Assembly: GCF_010820665.1 (NCBI RefSeq)
Contig: NZ_JAAIKC010000003.1
Location: 372,001-436,000 of the forward strand
DNA: 64,000 bases
Direction: 5' to 3'
Source of the DNA: Paenibacillus sp. SYP-B3998
Lineage (GTDB): Bacteria > Bacillota > Bacilli > Paenibacillales > NBRC-103111
Within the stretch, counting starts at the first letter, position 1; each line of letters opens with the position of its first letter. Positions 51,195 to 63,100 of this stretch are shown in pieces. The translations under genes and the position numbers were made by a program. The notes beneath the pieces are model-generated. The model saw nothing but the letters and a program-made list of their open reading frames with translations, was not told where the DNA came from and made no database searches.

Positions 51195-54100
51195 ATGTCA
51201 GATAATCTTTCTCAACATATTTTGCTGGCAAGCGGTCAGTTCGATAAAGAAAAACAATATTGGTTACAGCTGCTTCAACAAACCGATGTTGTATCGGGAT
51301 TTCCCAAAGAAGAGCTGGCTGGAAAATCCGCTGAGCGAACTGGGACATATTCTCAAGAAATTCCGTTGCAGTTAATAGAGAAGATAGACAAAATAGCTAA
51401 CAAGTCGAATATTGCGCGCTATATGATTTTATTATCAGGCATCAAGTATTTGTTATCTGCATATACCGGAGAAGCCGCTGTGATCGTGGGTATGCCGATT
51501 TTCGCGCAACAAGCTCAGCAAGAAGAGCTGCTGAATCCATTGGTGCTCTTAAAAACAAACTATGATTCCACATTAACGTTCAAGCAGTGGTTGGGCCGCA
51601 TGAAAGAAACCGTTTTAGCTGCTAACGAGCATCAAAACTTTTCTTTCGCGATAGTAGCGGAACATCTTCAATTGCCAAAGACGGCAGAGGGGCTCCCTAC
51701 TTGTTCAACGATCGTAAGGTTGGATGCTATTCATGATGTTTCTTACCAAGCTGACGTTGGCTCACTTGCGACCTTTTCCTTTTTGACGAGTGCTGAGAGG
51801 TTGACCCTGCAAATCACATACGAAACGAACCATTATAGTGATCGAATCATCCAGCAAATAGCAAATCATTTTGAGGCGTACCTAGAGAAAGTCCTCAATG
51901 AACCAGACACTGTAATCGGAGACATCGAGCTGCTATCCGAAGCTGAGCGGGAACAAATCCTCGTTGGATTTAACGAACCCTCAGCAGCTGAGGAAACGGG
52001 GAGCAAGACATTTACCGAAATGTTTGAACAACAGGTTATGAAGACGCCCGAGAAAGTGGCACTTGTTGTTGGGGAAGAGGAATGGACGTATGCGGCTTTG
52101 AATGCGCACGCCAATCGATTGGCTCGTTTGTTGCAAGCCAAAGGCGTACAACGCGAGACGATCGTAGGGATTATGGCGCGTCGCTCCGCAGATACGGTCA
52201 TTGGGGTACTAGCTGTCATGAAGGCTGGCGGGGCTTATCTTCCAATCGATCCTACCTATCCATTGGGGCGAATCTCTTATCTGTTGCGAGATAGCCAGGC
52301 GCAATTACTGCTAACACAACGTGAACTGCAAGGACAAATCACAGAGTTGCTCACGGGTGGCCAGGCGGAAGAGCAATTCGAAGCGGCTGGCTTCAGTGGG
52401 GACGTGCTTTACTTTGAGGATGCGTGTTTGGAGGCGGGAAATTCCGATAATTTAGGACTTCTGGGCGGGCCAGAGGATTTGGCCTACGTGATCTATACAT
52501 CTGGGACGACGGGCAATCCCAAAGGCGTCATGATCGAGCATCGGAGCTTCGTTAACGTAGCAACGGCCTACCGAACGGTCTATCAATTAAATCAATTTCC
52601 GGTGAGATTGCTGCAGATGGCGAGCTTTTCATTTGACGTGTTTTCGGGGGATCTAGCGCGTACATTCGTGAGTGGCGGACAATGCGTCCTCTGTCCAGAG
52701 GACGTGCGGGCCGATATCCCGGGATTGGTGAAGCTCCTACAAGAACGGGGCATCACGATCTTTGAGTCAACGCCGGCGCTGATTACTCCGCTATTCGAAT
52801 ATGTGCAGGAGCAAGGAATCAATCTGCATGAATTGCAAGTTGTTATTGTCAGCTCGGATAGCTGCTCGGTTGAAGAATATGACAAGCTTCAAAGGCGGTT
52901 CGGTAGGCATACTCGGATTCTGAACGTATATGGCGTGACCGAAGCGAGCATAGACACGAGCTATTATGAGGAACCACTGGACAAGCTGCCAGGCGCGGGG
53001 TATGTCCCGATTGGCAAACCGATGCCGAACATGCAAATGTATGTCGTCAACGGCCGTGTGCAATTGCAGCCCATTGGCGTGCCAGGGGAATTGGTCATCG
53101 GGGGCGCTGGCGTAGCGCGGGGCTACTACCGGAAGCCGGAGCTAAGCGCAGAGAAATTCATAGCGAATCCATTTGTTTCGGGTGAGAAATTATATCGGAC
53201 AGGCGACTTGGTAAGGTGGATGCCGGACGGCAATATCGAATATTTGGGTCGGATCGACAACCAGGTACAATTGCGCGGTTATCGCGTTGAGCTGGGCGAA
53301 GTGGAATCGAGGCTGCTACAGATCCAAAATGTGCGGGAAGCGGTAGCCATCATACGGGATGATCAGCAGGGAGAGCGGTATTTATGTGCGTACGTGGTGG
53401 CAGGTGAAGAGCTTGCTATTTCAGCTATGCGGGAAACTTTGGCGAAGAGCCTGCCTCACTTCATGATCCCGTCGTACTTTGTACGAATGGACCAAATGCC
53501 TTTGACGCCGAACGGCAAAGTAGATAGGAAGGCGCTACCTGCACCAGATCGAGCAGATGGCAACATGTTTTACGTCGCACCTGTGAGCGAACTGGAAGAT
53601 AAGCTTGCCGTAATCTGGCAGGATGTGTTGCGGTTGGAGCGTGTAGGCATCTGCGACAATTTCTTCGAAATTGGCGGTCATTCTCTGAAAGCTACAGCGC
53701 TGGTATCCCGCATTCATCAGGAACTGAAGGTGAATGTGCCGCTGCGAGAAGTGTTTCTATCTCCAACGGTAGAGGGCTTGGCCAAGGTGATTGCAACGTT
53801 AGGCGGCAACGAATACACTCCGATTCCGCCAACGGAGAAGAGCGAAACCTACCCTGTCTCATCTGCGCAAAAAAGAATATATCTGCTTCATCAGCTTGAT
53901 ACTGCCCATTCCGCCTATAACATGCCGAATGTTTTACTGCTTGAAGGAAGGTTGGATCGGCAACGGTTAGAACATACATTTACTCACTTAGTCGAACGCC
54001 ATGCCTCTTTGCGAACCTCGTTTGAGCTCAGCAATGGAGAGCTAGTCCAGCGAGTACATTCTCAAGTGCATTTTGACGTGAACTTTGTCGAAGATGAGGA

Positions 54101-57100
54101 AAATGAGGTTCCGACGCTCATCCGCCAGTTTATTCGTCCTTTCGATTTGGCATCTGCGCCGCTATACCGCGTAAGTGTCATTTGCATCGGGGAGCAACGT
54201 CATATTCTACTAACCGATATCCATCATATCGTTAGTGACGGCGTTTCTCTGCAAATACTGGAGCAAGAATTCTATCAGCATTATAAGGGTATTTCGTTGC
54301 CAGAGCATCCCTTGACATATGTAGATTATGCGGTGTGGCAGCAAAAACAACAAAGCTCGAAAGAACAGAATGCTCAGGAAGCTTTCTGGTTAGAAGCCTT
54401 TTCTGGCGAGCTTGCCGTACTAGAATTGCCGACAGATGAGCCGAGGCCTGCGGTTCGCAACTTGGCAGGCAAGCAAATTATTTGCCATGCGGATGCCAAG
54501 CTTACCGAAGCGCTTCGACAGTTGGCGCAGCAAACGGGAACGACACTTTATATGGTATTGCTTTCAGCTTTCAGTGCCTATTTGTCCCGTATAGCGAATC
54601 AAGAAGAGATTATCGTTGGTACTGTATCGTCGGGCAGATCGCGCTCCGAGCTAGCCAATATTGTAGGTATGTTCGTCAATACGTTGGCCATCCGCAGCTT
54701 TCCAGAAGCGGACAAATCATTTTCATCCTATTTGTATGAAGTGAAACAAACCTTATTGTCGGCTTACGAACATCAAGATTATCCATTTGAAGACTTAGTC
54801 AGACAACTCGGTATTCAGCGTGATCCTAGCCGAACAGCGATTTTCGATGCGATGTTCACTATGGAGGAAATGCTTGATTCGGATTCGATGTCTGGTGAAT
54901 TGAGCGTCAGCGTGTATCCTTCCGATCATCCGATTGCACAGTTTGATTTAACAATGACCGCGATGGAACTGGAGAAAGACATTGCCTTCCGAGTGGAATA
55001 TTCCAGTGCATTGTTCCATTCGTCAACTGTAGAACGTTGGGTGAAGCAGTTCCTTCTATGGCTGGGATCCATAACACAAGAGGCTGCTATGCCAATTGGA
55101 CGCATCGAAGTATTATCTGATTGTGACAAGCATCAATTACTGGTCGAATTTAATCAGACGAAATCGGATATTTCGCACAACCTCACCATTCACGGTTTGT
55201 TCGAGGAACAAGCTGAATTACAGCCTAACCATCCAGCCGTCATTTGCGGAGAAGTCTCGCTTACTTTTGCACAATTAAACCAAAGGGCAAACCGGTTAGC
55301 TCGGATTTTACGAGAAAAAGGCGTGACAGCGGATCGTATCGTTGGAATTATGGTAGAGCGATCCGTGGAGATGAACGTTGGATTGCTTGGCATATTAAAA
55401 GCAGGCGGCGCTTATTTGCCAATTGATCCTTCTTATCCGGATGAGCGTATAAAATACTTATTAACCGACAGCGGGGCCGAATTGCTCATTACTCAAACTG
55501 GCTTGCAGCATAAGGCGGATTTTTCAATTGATATGTTATTCCTGGACGTGCTTGAACAGGAAACGATTGGTGAAGTAGATCGCATAAACCTGGAACCGAC
55601 GATGACTCCGAACCATTTGGCTTATGTGATTTACACGTCGGGAACAACCGGCATGCCAAAAGGGGTCATGGTTGAGCATCGCAGCGTAATGAACTACCTA
55701 ACATGGAGAATTAGAGAGTATGGGTTCAATAGTTCCCATCGGATGGTTCAGCTCTTTTCCTTTGCTTTCGATGGCTTCTTGTCTTCCTTTTTCGCTCCCT
55801 TATTGGCAGGCTCAGCTTCCATTCTGCTGGAGGACGCTGGAGCCAAAGATCCGCTCGTTATACGCAAAGCGATTATCGACCATGGTGTTACCCATTTCAT
55901 GTGCGTTCCAAGTTTATACGCAGCACTTATGGAATGTATGAGTAGTGAAGACAGCCAATCATTAAAGATCATCACGTTAGGTGGGGAAGCTGTCCAGCAG
56001 CGCTTAGTTAATCAGCACAATTTGAAATACGGACACATTGAATTGACCAATGAATACGGCCCAACTGAAAATAGCATTGGCGGCAGTATCCTTCGAAATC
56101 TTCAGCTCGATAAGCTGATAACAATTGGCCGTCCGATCACTAACAATCAGATGTACATCTTGAATGCCGATTATCGTTTATCACCGATTGGGGTGGTAGG
56201 TGAGCTGTGTATTGGCGGGGCCGGTCTGACCAGAGGGTACAGAAATCAGCCCGAGCTAACCGCTGCGAAATTTGTTGCGAACCCCTATGTTCCTGGAACG
56301 TTGATCTACAAAACGGGGGACTTGGCGAAATGGTTGCCTGACGGACGGATCGAATACATGGGACGCGCTGATGAACAGGTCAAAATTCGCGGCTACCGGA
56401 TTGAATTAACCGAAATCCAGTCCGGATTTTTACAAATCGCTGGGGTCAATAAGGCAGTTGTTACCGTACTTACAGATGACTATGATGTAAAACACCTTTG
56501 CGCCTATTTTACCGCAGATGAGTTCGTAACAACCGAATATGTAAGAAATTCGCTGACAAGCTTGCTGCCCAACTATATGATTCCTTCTTATTTCGTTAAG
56601 ATAGACAGCATTCCGCTGACTTCTAACGGGAAGGTAGATCGGAAATTGCTGCCGATTCCTAACCTTACATTGGGGAGCAGGACGGGGACAGTGGCTCCCA
56701 GAACTCCACTCGAAGAAGAGCTTGTCCGGATGTGGGAAGAAATATTGGAGATCGAGCCCATCGGTATTCAAGATAACTTTTTCGAATTGGGAGGACATTC
56801 GTTAAAAGCAATGATGCTCGTGGCCCGAGTATACAAGCGCCTGCAATTGGAAGTAGCTTTGACTAGCATATTCCAGGCTCCAACGATTGAAGCTTTAGCC
56901 CATTTGCTGCAATCCAAGCACAAAAGCGGCTTTACTCCGATCGTTCCTGCTCAACAAAGCGAGGTTTACCCTGTTTCTTCCGCACAGAAGCGGCTCTATA
57001 TTTTGCGGCAGTTGGAAGGTGCGGAAGAAAGCTACAATATGCCAGCTGCCTTCTTGATCGAAAACGCGCTGGACGCGCAGCGCCTGAATAACGCATTTAT

Positions 57101-60100
57101 CCAATTGATGGACAGACATGAATCGCTGCGAACCTCTTTTGTAATGGTGGATGGGGAACCGTTCCAGCGGATTCATACAGCTGTTGATTTCCAGTTGGCG
57201 TATGGCGACGCCATGGAAGAAGAGTTTCATTCCCTGCTCAAGGCGTTTGTTCGCCCCTTCGAGCTGGATCGGGCTCCGTTATGGCGGGGAGCTTTATATA
57301 AAGTAGCAGAAGATCGCTGCATGCTCCTTATGGATATGCACCATATCATTTCAGATGGCGTCTCAATGAACCTAATCACGGAAGAACTATTTAGGCTTTA
57401 CAACGGTGAAATGATTCAACCTTTATCTTTGCAGTACAAGGATTACGCTTGCTGGCAGCAGGAGATGCTGCAATCGGAAGCGATGGACAAGCAAGAAGCC
57501 TATTGGCTCAATTCGCTCTTGGGGCAATTGCCTGTGCTAAGCTTGCCAACTGATTATCCTCATTCGGCGGTGCAAAGCTTCATCGGTGGCGAGGTTGAAT
57601 TCACCATAAACCGTGAAGTAACGGCAGACTTATATCGGATTGGCCAGAAAGCGGGCGCTACCCTGTTCATGGTATTGTTTGCGGCGTACAACGCATTCCT
57701 GTCACGTATTGCAGGTCAGGAAGAAATGATCATGGGTACGGTAATTTCGGGCCGTCCGTCGGTCGAATTAGAAGGAATCGTCGGTATGTTCGTCAATACA
57801 TTGGCGATTCGTACTTTCCCAGAGGGCGATAAATCGTTTACGACCTATTTACAAGAAGTGAAACAGACTTTGCTTTCTGCTTATGAAAATCAGGACTATC
57901 CATTTGAAGAGTTGGTTAAGAAACGAGTCGTGCAACGAGATATGAGCCGAAATCCATTATTCGACACGATGTTTACATTGACGAATAAGAGTGAAGATCA
58001 GGATCATGGCGTACGGATTCGTCCATTTTCCTTCGAACATTCCGTTACGCAGTTTGAGCTTACTTTATCAGCTGTAGAAGGGGAAGACACCCTATCCTTC
58101 AGCTTTGAATATTCCGCAGCACTGTTTAAACGAGAGACAATCGAACGCTGGAAGGATTTGTTCAGCCAATGGTTAACCTCGCTGACAAGTGAAGACGGGC
58201 GCCCAATTGCCGCTATAGATCTATTGACGCCGCAAGAAAAGCAACGTCTGTTGATCGAGTTTAACGATACGGCTATCGACTATCCAGTGGATAAAACCGT
58301 CCATCAGCTCTTCGAAGATCAGGTAGAACGTACGCCAGATCATATTGCTTTGAAGTATGGCACAACTCATATCAGCTATCGAGCGTTGAACGATAGAGCC
58401 AATCGGTTGGCCAGAGCGTTGCGGCACAAAGGCGTCAAACCTGAAACCGTCGTTGCGATAATGGAAGAACGATCTGTGGACATGATTGTTGGCGTGTTGG
58501 CGGTACTCAAGGCTGGAGGGGCATATGTCCCGATAGATCCCGACTATCCACAAGATCGTATTGATTACATGCTTGAGGACAGTAAAGCGTCGATTATATT
58601 GACGAAAAGCCGATTTTTACAGGACAGAGTATGGGATGCAGTGGTGTTAGATCTTGCTGAGGAAGCTTTATATGCGGAGGATGGCTCTAATCTAGAACGG
58701 GTTACGGAAATGCACCATTTGGCCTATTTCATTTATACATCTGGGTCAACAGGCAAACCAAAGGGCGTTATGAATGAACACTGTAATCTAGCCGCTTATT
58801 TGTATACCTTTATTCAGCAGTTTCATATTGATCATCGAGATACGGTACTGCATCTACAGTCGGTTTCCTTTGACGGCGCGGTTGACGAAATGTACCTAGC
58901 GTTGTTATGTGGCGGCACTGTATGTATCGCCAATAAGACAGAGGGGCTAGATACGGATTTACTCGAAGCCATCATTGAACGAGAAAACATCACGGTACTA
59001 TTTTGTTCTTCGCTGCTTTTAAGTGAATTGAATCAACGGTTGTCCGTTAGTCATCCCATTAGACTTTTCTATCCTGGCGGGGATGTTGTGAAGCCATCGT
59101 ATTACTCTAATTTTACAGATCGTCTTGTGTACAACATGTACGGACCGACCGAAGCGACGGTTACGACTACTTATTACAATTGCTTGGAGCCATGCGGACA
59201 CAATGTTCCGATAGGGAAACCGATGCCTAATAAACAGGTTTATATATTGGGGCCTCAGGGGCAAGTTCAACCGATCGGCGTACCTGGCGAGCTCTACGTT
59301 GCGGGTGTTGGACTAGCCAGAGGCTATTTGAATCAACCCGAACTCACAGAGGCCAAATTCGTGGCTAACTCGTTTGTCCCAGGAGAAAGGATGTATCGGA
59401 CTGGCGATTTCGCGAGATGGCTGCCTGACGGCAATGTTGAATACTTGGGCAGAATGGATCAGCAGGTGAAAATTCGCGGGTATAGGGTTGAATTGGGCGA
59501 AATTGAAGCACAGCTCCACTTGCATAAATCAGTTGATGAAGCAATCGTGCTTGCGGATGAAAGCCCAGAAGGCGATAAACTATTAGTCGCGTATATCGTA
59601 GCTGAAGATCGGCAAACCAACGCATTCTGGCGGCAATATTTGGCTCGATCGCTGCCATATTTTATGGTTCCGAGCGTTATCATTCAGTTGGATGAGATGC
59701 CTTTGACGCCTAATGGAAAAATCGATAGAAAAGCTCTTATTTCCATACGTACTATAGCAGACGAGGAAGCTGCCTATTCAGCGCCTCTGGATACAACCGA
59801 AGTGAAGCTTGTCGCGATTTGGGAAGACATACTGGGCAGAGACAGAATTAGCCGAACCGATCATTTCTTTGAACTTGGCGGTCATTCTCTTAAAGCGATG
59901 GCGGTAGTCAAGCAGGTCTATCAGCAATTTCAGGTTCACATGCCATTGTCTCAAGTATTCAAGCTGCCGGTTCTACATGATCAAGCGATGTACATTCGGA
60001 GCCATGAAGCTTCCGTGTATACGCAAATCGACCTTGTTGAAAAGAGAGACGTTTATCAGTTGTCATCCGCGCAGAAGCGGATGTACATTTTGCATCAGAT

Positions 60101-63100
60101 GCAGCCGACGTCCATCGTCTACAATATGCCCGATGCACTGCTTATCGAAGGTAATTTGGATTTTAACCAAATGGAACAGGCGCTGCGGAAGCTTATTCAA
60201 AGGCATGAATCTCTGCGTACTTCATTCATTCGGGTTGAAACGGAGCCTATGCAGCGAATCGATGACGAGGTGAGCTTTGTATTAACCTATCGCCAGCTGG
60301 AGAATGTAATCAACTCCACGACAGACATCGAAGCTACTATGGCCGAAATGATGAAAACATTCGTGCAGCCTTTTGATCTCAAAATGGCTCCGTTATTCCG
60401 TGCAGAACTGATACAGCTGAATCCGAATCAACACATTCTTCTTCTCGATATGCATCACATTACCAGCGATGGCATGTCCAACGATATTCTGATGGATGAA
60501 TTGGGAAGTCTGTATTCGGGCGAGCACTTGCCGGAATTGCCGCTTCACTACAAGGATTATTCGGTGTGGCAAAACAAGCTGACTGCGGAGGGTGAGCTAG
60601 ACAAACAGGAAGCCTACTGGCTGAGCCAATTCGCGGGCAGCTTACCTGTTATCCAGTTACCGACGGATCATCCACGTCCTAAGGTATCGGATAACCAAGG
60701 CGATTCCATCCAGTTTAGTATTGATGAGGCCTTAACAATGGGGCTTCGTAGGTTAGCGGCCGAGACGGGTGCGACGCTAAATATGGTTCTTTTGGCAGGA
60801 TACACCTTATTATTTCATATCTATTCGGGGCAAGAAGACATCGTTGTTGGAACGCCTGTTGCTGGGAGATTACACCCTGACCTCGATAAAATTGTCGGCA
60901 TGTTCGTCAATACGCTGGCGATTCGCAGTCAGCCGTCTAAAGAGCATACAATCCTAAGCTTTATCTATGAGGTTAAGAGAATTTCGCTCCAAGCCTATGA
61001 GAACCAAAGTTATCCCTTTGAAGATCTCGTGAAAAAGGTAGTTACAACCCGCGAAGCCAATCGCAATCCGCTGTTCGACGCGATGTTTACTTTGCAAAGT
61101 GCGGATACTGACGTACTCCCGAATATGTCGCTGCCCGTGCAGTCATTGAATATCAACGTGAAAACAGTAAAGGTAGATTTGACATTGACAGCTAAGGAAA
61201 TAAATTCAGACGGCATGATATTCGACATCGAATATGCCACTGCGTTATTCGAACGACATACCGTTCAGCGGATGGGTCGACATTTGGTGCAAATTATGAA
61301 CACCATGGTTAATCGGCCAAGTGAAAAGCTCTCAAATATCACAATGATAGACGCAGAAGAGAAGCAGCAGGTTTTGGAGATTTTCAATAATACGAAGACG
61401 GATTATCCTAGGCATCAATCACTAATTAGCCTCTTTGAGGAGCAAGTGGAAAAATCCTCTGAACAAGTAGCAGTCGTGTTCGGTGATGATAAGCTTACTT
61501 ATCGGGAGCTTAACCAAAAGTCCAATCAAGTAGCCGGCGAACTATTGGATAAGGGCATACAGCCAGGAGGCATCATTGCAATTCTGATGGACCGCTCGAT
61601 CGATATGATCACAGCGATCTTGGCTGTTTTGAAAACAGGAAATGCCTACTTACCGATTGATCCAGAGTATCCGCAGGAACGTATACAATATATGCTTCAA
61701 GACAGCGGATCTCGCTGCTTGCTGACAATCGAGGCTCTATTCTCACAAACAACGTCATCTGTGGACTTCTTGACGACCATCATTATGCTGGACGCCATGG
61801 AAGTAGGTAAACAAGAAACCTTACCTGTCATCGTACCTCGAAAAGGATCGGATCTTGCCTACGTGATGTATACTTCCGGCACGACTGGAAAACCAAAGGG
61901 AATCATGACGACACAAGCGAATATTACCCGAGTCGTGAAGGGAACGAATTACATTGAGATCGGGGAAGATGATGTCGTAGCTTCATTGTCTAATTATGCT
62001 TTCGATGGGTTTACCTTCGACTTCTTTGGAGCTTTGCTAAACGGCGCTACGCTTGTAATCGTACAGAAAACCGATATTCTTGATATCAATCAGCTCAGTC
62101 GAATCCTCATCGACCAACGAATTACCGTTATGTTTGTCACAACCGCTTTATTCAATCTGCTTGTGGATACCCGGTTGGACAGCTTAACGCATCTGAGGAA
62201 AATTTTGTTTGGCGGAGAACGCGTATCCGTGAATCATATGCGCAAAGCTCTTGCAGCTCTAGGCGCTGGTAAACTCCTTCATATGTATGGACCGACGGAG
62301 AGTACCGTTTATGCGACGTTCTATCCTGTAGACGAAATTGCTGCCGAGGCAATTACGATTCCAATCGGTAAGCCTCTTAGCAATACGGAAGCCTATATTC
62401 TTGGTGCAGGAGGGCAGTTGATGCCAATTGGCATCACAGGGGAACTTTGCCTTGCCGGGGACGGATTGGCATTAGGTTACCTGAACCTACCGGAGATGAC
62501 AGCGGAGAAATTCGTGGTGCATCCTCTGGAGTCCGGCAGATTAATCTATAAGACCGGAGATTTAGCGAGGTTCTTACCAGATGGGAATATCGAGTTCATA
62601 GATCGTATCGATCACCAAGTTAAGATTCGCGGCCACCGCATCGAATTGGGGGAAATTGAGAGTCGGCTGTTGGAGCTTCACTCTTTGAAAGAAGCGACTG
62701 TTCTCCTATTTGAGAAAGCAGGAGAAAAATCGCTTTGTGCTTATTACGTAACGGATTCCCTTAGTTCGATAAGTGAAATTCGGGAAGAGCTAACCAAGAG
62801 CTTGCCGGAATATATGATTCCTGCTTATTTTGTACCGCTAGCGAAGATGCCCTTAACTCCAAACGGTAAAATCGACCGTCGGGCTCTACCAGAACCTACA
62901 TTGGCTCATGCTGCTTCCCACGAACAAGCTAAGCCGCAGAACAAAATGGAAGAGCAGCTAGTAGCCATTTGGATGAAGGTACTGGCCAAAGATACGATTG
63001 GGATTCACGATAATTTCTTTGAAATTGGCGGACACTCTCTGCTTGCTACCAAGCTTGCTTTCGATATTTTCGATGAATTTAAGGTGAAATTCCCTTTGGT

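Noticed and set aside
51160-51400. NRPS2 and NRPS3 as one protein split by a sequencing frameshift
   Set aside because: NRPS2 ends with a complete C domain and its own stop, and NRPS3 has a strong ribosome binding site, an ATG and a half-C start.
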